Source: Xanthomonas melonis
Lineage (GTDB): Bacteria > Pseudomonadota > Gammaproteobacteria > Xanthomonadales > Xanthomonadaceae
DNA length: 64,000 bases
Direction of reading: 5' to 3'
Assembly: GCF_020783655.1 (NCBI RefSeq)
Contig: NZ_JAJGQH010000001.1
Span: 310,001 to 374,000, forward strand
This document shows positions 25,609-35,100 of this stretch, piece by piece (positions within the stretch are counted from its first letter, which is position 1; every line of letters starts with the position of its first letter). The notes under the pieces are model-generated. The model did no database searches. It saw only the letters and a list, made by a program, of their open reading frames with translations, and was not told where the DNA came from. A program made the position numbers and the translations under genes.

Positions 25609-26721
25609 ATGCGCTCACCGATGCCGGATCCCGCTTCGCGGCTTTCTCAATTTTCCTCGCAAACTTCCGCACGGCCGTTCGATTCGCAGTGCATTCCCGG
25701 GCTTTCAGCGCAACCCGGAGACATTCCTGGCGATGGTCTGCCGCCACCGCGGTCAGCGGCCCTGTTATCAGTCTTGATTCCGGTCCATGACGAGCAGGAC
25801 GGTCTGCTCGTTTTTCACCAACGATTGCGCCATGCCGTGCAGTCGCTCGGGCTGGAAGTGGAGCTGTTGTATGTCGACGATGGCAGCGGCGATGGCAGCG
25901 CCAGCATTCTGAGGCAGCTCGGTCGCGAGGATCCTCGGGTCGGCGTGCTGACGCTGAGCCGCAATTTCGGCAAGGAGATCGCGATGGCGGCTGGCCTGGA
26001 TCATGTCCGTGGCGATGCCGTGGTGATCATCGATGCCGATCTGCAGGATCCGCCGGAGCTGATCGGGCAGATGGTGGCGGCGTGGCGACAAGGCTACGAT
26101 CAGGTGGAGATGAAGCGCAGCGTGCGCGACGGCGAGACCGCACTCAAACGCGGCACGGCGCACCTGTTCTATCGCGTGATCGGGCGGCTGAGCACGGTGC
26201 CGATCAGTCCCGACGTCGGCGATTTTCGGTTGCTCAGTCGCCGTGCAATCGACAGCATGCGCCAGCTCGGCGAGTGCAACCGTTTCACGAAAGGGCTGTA
26301 TGCGTGGATCGGGTATCCGAAGCTGCAGATCACTTACCGGCGCGCGCCCCGCCATGCCGGACACAGCAAGTGGAATTATTGGCGGCTGTGGAACTTCGCG
26401 CCCGAAGGCATTACGTCCTTCACCATCGCGCCGTTGAAAGTGGCCAGCTATGCCGGTGTGCTGTGCGCGCTGTTGGCATTCGTTTACGCAGGCGTGGTCG
26501 TCATCAAGACACTGCTGCTCGGCGATACCGTGCATGGCTATCCGAGCCTGATGGTGGCGTTGATGCTGCTGGGCGGCGCGCAGCTGTTGTGCCTTGGCGT
26601 TCTCGGTGAGTACCTCGGCCGGATGTTCATCGAAACCAAGCATCGGCCGCTGTATCTGGTCAGCGAGTTCCACCCGACCCAGGCCAGTGGGCGTGCAGCG
26701 GATGGAAGGGCGGCACCATGA
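25609..26721 (+). CDS. Polyprenyl-phosphate glycosyltransferase, GT2 (ArnC/DPM1-like)
   Basis: Up to 370 residues. The GT2 catalytic domain starts at LSVLIPVHDEQDGL; the nucleotide-sugar site is VIIDADLQDPPELI, with DxD-like and QDPPE motifs typical of undecaprenyl-phosphate sugar transferases such as ArnC and GtrB. Two C-terminal helices (VASYAGVLCALLAFVYAGVV; LMVALMLLGGAQLLCLGVLG) anchor it to the membrane. It would load a sugar onto undecaprenyl phosphate for the flipped donor used by the downstream GT83 enzyme. The start is unsure: no ribosome site precedes 25609 or 25621, and the first 50 residues are low-complexity. Confidence 0.82.
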   Translation: MRSPMPDPASRLSQFSSQTSARPFDSQCIPGLSAQPGDIPGDGLPPPRSAALLSVLIPVHDEQDGLLVFHQRLRHAVQSLGLEVELLYVDDGSGDGSASILRQLGREDPRVGVLTLSRNFGKEIAMAAGLDHVRGDAVVIIDADLQDPPELIGQMVAAWRQGYDQVEMKRSVRDGETALKRGTAHLFYRVIGRLSTVPISPDVGDFRLLSRRAIDSMRQLGECNRFTKGLYAWIGYPKLQITYRRAPRHAGHSKWNYWRLWNFAPEGITSFTIAPLKVASYAGVLCALLAFVYAGVVVIKTLLLGDTVHGYPSLMVALMLLGGAQLLCLGVLGEYLGRMFIETKHRPLYLVSEFHPTQASGRAADGRAAP

Positions 26722-28184
26722 GGTGGCCGGGCATGCGCCAACGCCTGTATGCAGCATTGGCGGCCACGTTGCTGATCCGCCTGCTGACGCTGGGTATGTA
26801 TCCATTGACCGATACCACCGAAGCACGCTACGGCGAGATGGCCAGAAAAATGCTCGAAACCGGTCAGTGGATCGTTCCGCAGATCGATTACGGCGTGCCG
26901 TTCTGGGGTAAGCCGCCGCTGTCGGTCTGGTTGACGGCGATCTCCTACCGGCTGCTCGGCGTCACCGAGTTCGCGGCGCGTCTGCCGTCGTTGCTGATGG
27001 GGGTGCTGATCTGCTGGCTGGCCTATCTGGTCGCGGCGAGGCGGCACGGCGCGGACCATGGGCTGCGCGCAAGCCTGGTGGTTGCGAGCTGCGTGCTGAT
27101 GTTGGTGAGTGCCGGCGGGGTCATGACCGATCCGGCCATGGTGGCGGGAACCACGCTTGCGATGGTTGCCTGCTGGCTGACGCTCACCGGAGGATCCGGC
27201 CGCTGGGGCTACCTGTTCTTTCTCGGCCTGGCGATCGGCCTGCTGGCCAAGGGCCCGGTGGCCACCGTACTGACGCTCGCGCCGATCCTCGGCTGGGCCC
27301 TGCTCACCGGCCGCGTCCGGCAACTGCGCGAGCGCCTGCCGTGGCGGGGCGGCCTGCTGCTGACCGCTGCGCTGGTGCTGCCCTGGTACTGGGCGGCGGA
27401 GCGCCAGACGCCGGGATTCTTGCATTACTTCCTGCTGGGCGAGCATGTTTACCGGTCCACCGTCAGCGGATGGACGGGGGATCGGTACGGATCGGCACAT
27501 GCGTTCGCGCGCGGAACCATCTGGCTGTACGCCCTCGCCGCCACCCTGCCCTGGTCGCCGTGGCTGCTGTGGCAACTCCTGCGGCGCAAGGCGACCCTGC
27601 CGCTCACGCCCTTCAACGCTGGCGATGGCTGGACGCTGTATCTGCTGTGCTGGATGCTGGCCCCTGCTGCGTTCTTCACCCTGGCTGGCAACATCCTCCC
27701 CACCTATGTCCTGCCGGGGGTGGTCGGCTTCGGCCTGCTCACCGCCGAGATATGGCGCCAACGCCTGCGGCGACCATGCGCTGGCGTTCCCGAAGCGCTG
27801 GCGATGGTCGCGCCGACCCTGGTGCTGTTCGCGGTGCTCGCGCTGGCCCCCCAGGCAGACACCAAGTCGCAGAAGGGGGTCATGGCTGCCTACCAGGCCG
27901 ACCTGCGCACCCAGGTGGGGCTGGTCTATTTCCGCCAACGCCCAGCTTCGGCGCAGTTCTATTCCGGTGGCGCGGCGATCGAGCTGCATGATGTGGAGGC
28001 ATTGCAGCGCCATCTCGACCGCACCCCAGTGTGCTATGTGGTGATGCGGCGGTCGGCCTTCGTGCACCTACCCGCGCAGCTACGCGCTCGGCTGGGGCTG
28101 GTCGACGGGCCCCACCGCGACGATTACCTGCTGCTGCGCAAGAGCGCCGGCGCCAGCGGGTGGACGATACCGCCGCCGTCCTGA
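26718..28184 (+). CDS. ArnT-like lipid-linked glycosyltransferase (GT83/PMT family)
   Basis: A 488-residue membrane protein with about eleven helices. The first periplasmic loop YPLTDTTEARYGEMARKMLE contains the acidic (D/E)-x-x-E-x-R-Y motif of ArnT/PMT enzymes, and GVPFWGKPPLSVWL follows. It transfers a sugar from undecaprenyl phosphate to lipid A or another envelope acceptor in the periplasm. It overlaps the GT2 gene by four bases, so the pair act together. Whether the sugar is aminoarabinose is not shown: the other arn biosynthetic genes are not in this window. Confidence 0.83.
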   Translation: MRWPGMRQRLYAALAATLLIRLLTLGMYPLTDTTEARYGEMARKMLETGQWIVPQIDYGVPFWGKPPLSVWLTAISYRLLGVTEFAARLPSLLMGVLICWLAYLVAARRHGADHGLRASLVVASCVLMLVSAGGVMTDPAMVAGTTLAMVACWLTLTGGSGRWGYLFFLGLAIGLLAKGPVATVLTLAPILGWALLTGRVRQLRERLPWRGGLLLTAALVLPWYWAAERQTPGFLHYFLLGEHVYRSTVSGWTGDRYGSAHAFARGTIWLYALAATLPWSPWLLWQLLRRKATLPLTPFNAGDGWTLYLLCWMLAPAAFFTLAGNILPTYVLPGVVGFGLLTAEIWRQRLRRPCAGVPEALAMVAPTLVLFAVLALAPQADTKSQKGVMAAYQADLRTQVGLVYFRQRPASAQFYSGGAAIELHDVEALQRHLDRTPVCYVVMRRSAFVHLPAQLRARLGLVDGPHRDDYLLLRKSAGASGWTIPPPS

Positions 28185-29220
28185 GGCCAAGGCGCTGCCT
28201 GGCGCAGGCAGGCTGGTCAGCGGATCGCGAGCCGGTGATCACTGCCGTGCCCGCCCCCAGCTGCGTCGGATAGGCCGCACATAAGCAGTCATCGGGCGCC
28301 GCTGCCATGCGCTTCTGAAGCGACGTGACCTCCCTTCACCGGGCTCGCGGCGGGGCCGCAGCGCCGTCGGATGGGTGACGGTGCCTCGGCACGAGACCAC
28401 TACGCTCCCGCCCGCGAGCCTTGCCGTCGACGTGGGCGGATCGGGCTGCAGCATCGGGCAAGAATCACCACTGGACTATTTCCGACGAATTCCAGCATGT
28501 TTTCGTTTGCATATAAATCAAGATCTGCATTCGATACTCATCGAATATATTAAAAACGTGGCCCGATATATTTCATGAGAGGGCCATGCCCGTTTATATC
28601 AATTAGCATGCCTCAAGCGAGGAATTCGGCACAGCCAGGCACGCTGCCGTCAATCAGTGCCCCTTCGGTACGCCACTGTTATCTACATCATCTCCGCCCT
28701 CTACTTCGAACGTCCGGCGAACGGCAGCGGATGGCCGGTAGAGCTTGTCAGAAGAGCTAACTGGACTTCACGGACTGCTGTCGGAAATGCACCGACATCG
28801 CCTACGCAATCCCCTATGTGATGTGGGCTTCGTCGCATTTAGGATAGCCGCCCGTTCGAAAAAGTGATGCATACCGCTTGAGTTCGGCTGTTCTTTCACT
28901 CACACGCGATATCGCTGAATAACGTTTATTGAGATTGATGATCGATTAAATCGAAACGCCCTATCGGTGCATGAAACTCTCTGAATAACAACTGTCCATT
29001 CATATTTCAGAGTCGAGCGACAGTGCCGTTAAACATTCCGCAAGCGATCGACACCTGGCGGCGTTCAATAACGTTGCCAAGCCGAGGCAGTCCGAGGGGA
29101 CGGATCTGCCGCTGTCGACGCACGTACCAACGACATCCAATGCCCGGACGGCGCGCCGCCGATGCCGGGACCCATTGCGCGAACCAGCGCTGTGCGCCTG
29201 ATCAACGGAATCACCTGCCC
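28185..29220. other. Long AT-rich intergenic region with inverted repeats
   Basis: About 1 kb without a credible gene and with clearly lower G+C than its surroundings between 28480 and 29020. Visible elements are a 7-bp hairpin just after the GT83 gene (28195-28211), ATTCGAT-ACTC-ATCGAAT at 28529-28546, GCGATATCGC at 28905-28914, TCGAT-TAA-ATCGA at 28942-28954, and CTCTGAA/TTCAGAG at 28979-29012. The low G+C and symmetry suggest promoter and regulator sites for the protease autotransporter, or foreign origin. Confidence 0.5.
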
Positions 29221-31998
29221 ATGAATCGCTCGCTTCTTGCAACCACCATCGCTTCCTGCCTCGTCCTGACCGCCTGCGGTGGCGGCGGTGGTGGCGGCAA
29301 TGTGCGTAACGATCCGCCGCAGAGCACCGTGATCGGGCCGGCGCCGACGGCTCCCAGCACTCCCACCACGCCGCCCCCGACGACGCCCACCACGCCGGGG
29401 ACCACCTCCGATCCTCTGCCCAGGACCACGCCGACTCCGGCTCCGGCGCCCGCCCGCTATCAGGGCGTGGGCAGCAATCTGCTGGTTCCGATCAATGCCG
29501 ATCTGGCGCAGCAGGCCGGCGCCAAGGGCCAGGGTGTCAAGGTGGCGGTCCTCGACGACAATCTCTACGCAAGCTACGCCCCGCTCAGCGGCAAGGTCGA
29601 TGGCTTCACCGACTACACCGCCAGCCCCGGAACGCCAGAGTCTTCCTCCAACGCGTTGCGTGGCCACGGGACGGTGATCTCTGCGCTGGTGGTAGGTTCG
29701 GACCAGGAGGGCTTCGCCGGCGGCATCGCGCCGGATGCCGACCTGTTGTATGCGCGCATCTGCGCCGAAAATTCCTGCGGTACCCAGCAGACGCGCCGCG
29801 CCGCGGTGGACCTGGCCGCTGCCGGCACGCGTATCGCCAACCTGTCGATCGGGGCATCGTATGCCGACGCCGCCGGCAGCGCGAATGCGGCCCTGGCCTG
29901 GCGTTTCGCGCTGACGCCGCTGGTCCAGGCCGACGCACTGATCGTGGCCGCCACCGGCAACGCCGGCGCGGACGAGGCGGCCTACCCGGCGGCCACGCCG
30001 GTCCAGGAGACCAGCGTGCGCAACAACTGGCTGGCAGTGGGCGCAATCAACGTCGACAGCGCAGGCAACCCGGCGGGTCTGACCAGCTATTCCAATCATT
30101 GCGGCGCGGCCGCGCAGTGGTGCCTGGTGGCGCCGGGCAGCTTCACCGCGCCGGCGCTGGCCGGCACCGAACTGCAAGGCCAGGTCGCCGGCACTTCGTT
30201 CTCCACTGCGGCCGTCAGCGGCGTTGCGGCGCAGGTGCTGGGCGTCTACCCCTGGATGAGCGCCTCCAACCTGCAGCAGACCTTGCTGACCACCGCTACC
30301 GATCTGGGCGCCCCCGGCGTGGATGTGTTGTACGGCTGGGGCCTGGTCAATGCGGCCAAGGCGATCAAGGGGCCGGCGCAGTTCGCCAGCAACTGGGCGG
30401 CCAATGTCGGTGCCGGCTACGACAGCACCTTCAGCAATGCCATCTCCGGTCCCGGCGGGCTCACCAAGAACGGTGCCGGCCGGCTCACCCTGAGCGGCAG
30501 CAACACCTACAGCGGCGGCACCAGCGTCAGCGACGGTGTGCTGTCGCTGAGCGGCAGCCTGCGCTCGGACGTGATCGTGCTCAACTCCGCCACGTTCGAA
30601 TCGCGCGGCGGCGTGATCAACGGCGGCTATAGCCTGGTCAATTCCACCGGTACCACGGCCATCGAACTGGGCAAGGGGCTGACCGTGACCGGCCAGGCCA
30701 GTCTGAAGGGCAACCTGCTGTTGCTGCCCGAAGCGGCAGGCTACAGCGTCGGCGGCAGCGAACGGATCGTCACCGCCGGAACCCTGCTGGGCACGTTCGA
30801 TCGCGTGCAGTACGCCAACAATTTCTTCTGGACCGCTGCGCTCAGCTACGCGCCCACCTCGGTGACCGCCACGCTGACCCGCAATGCCTCCGCCGCCAGC
30901 GCGCAGGCGGCAGGTGCGCCGCAGGCGGTGGTCAATGGCGCCAAGCAAGCCGATGCGCTGGTCAAGGCACTGGATACCCGCGTGGCCGCCGGCGACACCG
31001 ACAACCTGGGTGGGCTGATCACCGCCACCGGTGCGTTGATCGGCGCTTCCGACGCACAGGTGGCCGCATCGCTGCCGACCCTGGCCGGCCAGGTGCATGG
31101 CATCGAACGCACGCTGGGCTTCCAGTCCGCGCTCAACGACGCGCGGGTCGCTGCCGATCGCCTGCCCTATCTCGCCGACACCACCTCGCTGACCACCTGG
31201 ATGCAGGGGAGCTACCTGGATGGCGACCTGACCCGCAGCGGATTTGCCGCCGCCGACTACACCCAGCAGGCCACCACCGTTGGCGCGGATCTGCCGGTGG
31301 GCGGCGCCGGCACCATCGTCGGTGCGGCGGTGACCGCGGGCCAGGATCGTGCGCAGATCGATGCCTCCGCCAGCCGCCTGCGTGCGGACCGCTATGCGAT
31401 GAGCGCGTATGTCTACCAACCGCTCGGCCAGGCCTACGTTTCGGGCATCGGCTCGTACGGCATGAGCGATGTGGAGACCGAACGCAATGTGCAGGCGGGC
31501 AGCATCGGCGAACGGCTGCAGAATCGCCGCCACGACACCCACTGGTCGCTGCGCGCCGAAGTCGGTCTGATGCCGCAGGCAGGCCTGTCGCCGTTTCTCG
31601 CCGCCGGGGTGGTCAGCCAGACCCAGGACGCGTTCGGGGAAACCTCGCGCACCGGCCTGGGACTGAGCGCCGGCCGCGATACCCTGCGCGCCGGATACGT
31701 CGAAGCGGGCGTACGCGGCCAGCTGACCCGCGGCCAGTGGGATTTCGATGGCCTGCTGGCGTACCGCTCGCTGTTGGGTAACCCGTCCACCGACTTCACC
31801 GCCTGGTTCACCGGATTGCCGGAGGCCCGCTTCAACGTGGCCGGCGAGCCTGTCGCCAAGCAGGCGCTGCGCGCCTCGGTCGGGGTGCGCTACCAGATCA
31901 ATGCGGCGTTTTCGGTGTATGGCAACGTCGGTGCCGAACGCGCCCGTTCGGACGCGGACAGCATCAACGCCAACCTCGGCCTGCGCTGGCAGTTCTGA
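29221..31998 (+). CDS. Subtilisin-like autotransporter lipoprotein (S8 protease)
   Basis: A 925-residue autotransporter of the NalP/SphB1 type. The signal peptide ends in a lipobox (LTAC, Cys19) followed by a glycine run and a Pro/Thr-rich linker to residue 78. The subtilase domain holds Asp112 (VAVLDDN), His149 (RGHGTVIS), Asn247 (ATGNAG) and Ser326 (AGTSFSTAAVSG). One autotransporter-associated repeat follows (GPGGLTKNGAGRLTLSGSNT). The last 280 residues form the autotransporter beta-barrel, ending LRWQF. The enzyme should be displayed on, or released from, the outer membrane, where it may mature other surface proteins. It is convergent with the giant autotransporter at 32116 and shares its terminator. 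Confidence 0.88.
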   Translation: MNRSLLATTIASCLVLTACGGGGGGGNVRNDPPQSTVIGPAPTAPSTPTTPPPTTPTTPGTTSDPLPRTTPTPAPAPARYQGVGSNLLVPINADLAQQAGAKGQGVKVAVLDDNLYASYAPLSGKVDGFTDYTASPGTPESSSNALRGHGTVISALVVGSDQEGFAGGIAPDADLLYARICAENSCGTQQTRRAAVDLAAAGTRIANLSIGASYADAAGSANAALAWRFALTPLVQADALIVAATGNAGADEAAYPAATPVQETSVRNNWLAVGAINVDSAGNPAGLTSYSNHCGAAAQWCLVAPGSFTAPALAGTELQGQVAGTSFSTAAVSGVAAQVLGVYPWMSASNLQQTLLTTATDLGAPGVDVLYGWGLVNAAKAIKGPAQFASNWAANVGAGYDSTFSNAISGPGGLTKNGAGRLTLSGSNTYSGGTSVSDGVLSLSGSLRSDVIVLNSATFESRGGVINGGYSLVNSTGTTAIELGKGLTVTGQASLKGNLLLLPEAAGYSVGGSERIVTAGTLLGTFDRVQYANNFFWTAALSYAPTSVTATLTRNASAASAQAAGAPQAVVNGAKQADALVKALDTRVAAGDTDNLGGLITATGALIGASDAQVAASLPTLAGQVHGIERTLGFQSALNDARVAADRLPYLADTTSLTTWMQGSYLDGDLTRSGFAAADYTQQATTVGADLPVGGAGTIVGAAVTAGQDRAQIDASASRLRADRYAMSAYVYQPLGQAYVSGIGSYGMSDVETERNVQAGSIGERLQNRRHDTHWSLRAEVGLMPQAGLSPFLAAGVVSQTQDAFGETSRTGLGLSAGRDTLRAGYVEAGVRGQLTRGQWDFDGLLAYRSLLGNPSTDFTAWFTGLPEARFNVAGEPVAKQALRASVGVRYQINAAFSVYGNVGAERARSDADSINANLGLRWQF

Positions 31999-32064
31999 CC
32001 GCACCGCGGCGGCGGACCGCAGCAATTGAGCCGCGACCTCACTGACGCGCGGCGAATCGAGCAA

Positions 32065-32094
32065 GCGCAAGCCCCGGCATGCCGGGGCTTGCGC
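32065..32094. terminator. Shared terminator of the two autotransporter genes
   Basis: A perfect 30-base palindrome (core CAAGCCCCGGCATGCCGGGG) midway between the stops of the convergent autotransporter genes. It can fold equally on either transcript. U-tracts are minimal. Confidence 0.7.
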
Positions 32095-32115
32095 GTTGCA
32101 GGGCGTAGCCGGCGC

Positions 32116-35100
32116 TCAGAAGCTCCAGCCCCAGGTCAGCTGCCCGCCATAGGCGGTCTGGCCATCGCCGTTGAGCCCCTGCACGGACAGCGACATGCGG
32201 CTGTTGGGCGAAGTGATCAGGCTGAGCCCCAGCTCGCCGACTGCCGCATTTTCGGCCAGGGTGACGCTCTGCACCGCGAACTGCGCCTGCGTGCCGATGA
32301 AGCCCGCCGATCGCTGCACGGCACGATCCCCGAAGGCGTGCCGCCAGCCCAGCGACGCGTACAGGGATGCCGGTTGGCTCAACGCCCAGCGCCCGCGCAC
32401 GCCCAGGGTGCCGGTGACGAATTCGTCGGTGGCGCCCCGGACCGAGAGTCCGGCGATTCCGCCACGTTCGCTGAAGCCATCGGTCTTCAGCCGGGTGTAG
32501 TCGGCAGCCAGGAACGGGCTGTAGACCGCATCGCCGCTGCGCCACTGCCAGGATGCCTCCAGCGATGCAGTCACCGCGGTGGCATCGTAGTCGCCGACAA
32601 GCCGTTCTTCGAGCACGCCAGGCAGCAGGACGCGACGCGCGCTTTCCACCTCGTAGTCGGCGTAGTCCACGGTGGCCTGCAGCGAGAACGCCGACCAGGC
32701 GAACTGCCCATAGACGCCGACATGCGTGCCATCGATCTCGGCGCGATCGCCCCACTCCCGCGACCAGCTCTCGATGTCCTGATTGCCCAGCGCCACACCG
32801 ATCGTGCTGCGTTCGCCGATGCGACGTTCGGCGCCGGCCATGAGGCCATTGTCCTGGCGGCGCACCGACTGCGTAGCGGCATCGCCATCGACACGGTTGG
32901 GCAGGCTGCGCCCGGCGATCCACACCGTGGTGTCGCCGATCCGGGCATCCTGGCTGTCGCCGCGCAAATGGTTGCCGACACCGCCGGCGAGAAAGCGGCT
33001 GTCCAGCAGTGCGGTGGCGGTGCTGGCGTGGCTTTCGCCCGACAGCGAGGCGAAGGCGGTGACGATCGCCGCCGGATCGTCGGGCAGGCGGACCACCGAT
33101 TGATACACCGGGCTGGTGGTGGGCAGGCCCTCCACGGCCGATGCCGCGGCCTGCTGGTTGGGCGTGGTCACCGTATCGATCATCGCCACGGTATTGCGCC
33201 CCAACCAGATCGACAGACCGGTGGCGCGGGTTTCGAGGTTCGGTTCGAGGAAGGCGTAGTCGGATACGACGTTGCTGAATTGCCCACTCGCCCCACCGGC
33301 GGCATTGATCACCGGAACCTCGGTGAACAGCGGCCATTCGGCACCGCGTACCACCTGCAGGGTACTGCCGGGCGCGACGACCGCTGCGCCACCGACCGTC
33401 AACGGTGTCACCTCTCCGCCCGCTCCCGGCGTCACCTGCAGGGTGGAGCCGTTGCCGATGGTGGCATCGCCACCGACGTTGAGCGTGCCGTTGCTGCCGC
33501 CGATCAGCAGGCTGCCACCGGAGAGATTCAGGCTGCCGATGGTGCCGCCGCCGGTGAGCGTGCCGCCCGGCCCCACCGTGACCGGCCCGCCGAGCGCGGC
33601 GCCCGGATTGGCCGCATTGCCGATGCTCAAGGTGCCCGCATTGACCTCGGTCGGCCCGCTGAAGCCGCTGCTGTTGGCGGTGAGCAACAAGGTGCCCAGC
33701 CCATCCTTGACGAGACTTCCGACGCCGAACAGCTGGCCGGAATAGGTGCCGTTGGTGGTCTGCAGAAAGGTCAGCGTGGCGTTGTTGGTGATGTCGCCCT
33801 GCAGGCTGCCGGTGTTGCCGATCAGGTTGCCGGCGGCGATGGTGGTGCCGCCAAGATACGTGTTGACGCCAGCCAGCGTGACCGCACCGGTGCCGGTCTT
33901 GAGCAGTGCACCGCTGCCGGCGATGTTGCCGGCGAATGTTCCATCTCCGGCCTGGTCGAATACCAGCACGGCATTGTTGAGGATATTGCCCTGCAGGCTT
34001 GTGGTGCTGCCTTGCAAGGTGCCGGCGGCGAGCGTAGTGCCGCCGCTGTAGCTGTTGGCGCCGACCAATGTCAGCACGCCGCCGCCCTGCTTCACGACGT
34101 TGCCGACGCCGCTGATGGTGCCAGCGAAGGTGCCATCCCCGGCCTGGTCGAAGACCAGCGTGGCATTGTCCACCACGTCGCCTTGCAGGCTGCTGGTGTC
34201 GCCGATCAGGCTGCCGGCGCTGACCAGGGTACCGCCGGTATAGCTGTTGGCGCCGGTCAGTTGCAGTGCGCCGGCCCCGCTCTTTTCCAGTGTGCCGGTG
34301 CCGCTGATCGTGCCCGCGTACACACCGCCGCTCGCCTGGTCGAACACCAGCGCGGCGTTGTTGACGATGCCACCCTGCAGACTGCTGGTATCGCCGATCA
34401 GGCTGCCGGCCACGATGCTGGTACCGCCGGTATAGCCATTGGCGCCATCGAGCAGCAAGGCGCCTGCGCCGTCCTTCACGAGGCTGCCGGTGCCGGTGAT
34501 CGAACCGGTGAACACGCCAGCACTCGCCTGATCGAACACCAGCGTGGCGTTATCGACGATGGCGCCTTGCAGGCTCGCGCTATCGCCCACCAGGGTGCCG
34601 GCATCGACCGTAGTGCCGCCGGTGTAGTTGTTGGTACCTGTCAGCGTCAGGGTGCCGGTGTCGGTCTTGAGCAGCGCACCGCTGCCGCCGATGTCGCCAG
34701 TCAGCGTCATCGCTGCGGGCGTCGCCACGCTGAGCGTGGCGCCCAGCGTAACCGCGTTACCGAGGACCGTGGCGATCGCATTGCTGAGGACCGCATCGCC
34801 GGTCACCGACAAGGCGCCAGTCCCCAGCGCGCTGTCGCTGCCGACCAGCAGCGTGCCATCGCCAAGCACGGTCCCTCCGGTGTAGCTGTTGGTACCGCCA
34901 AGCGCGAGCGTGGCGGCGCCGTTCTTGATCAGACTGCCCGTCCCGCTGATGGGGCCGGACAGGCTCAGGTCGTTGCTGCCCAGCGCGGTCATTGCACCGT
35001 CGAGCACCACGGCGTTGCCGACCGCCAACGCCTGCGTGCTGTCGAGCGCGGTGCCGGCGGCGGCGGTCAGCGTGCCGCTGCCGAGCGCCTGCGCATCGCC

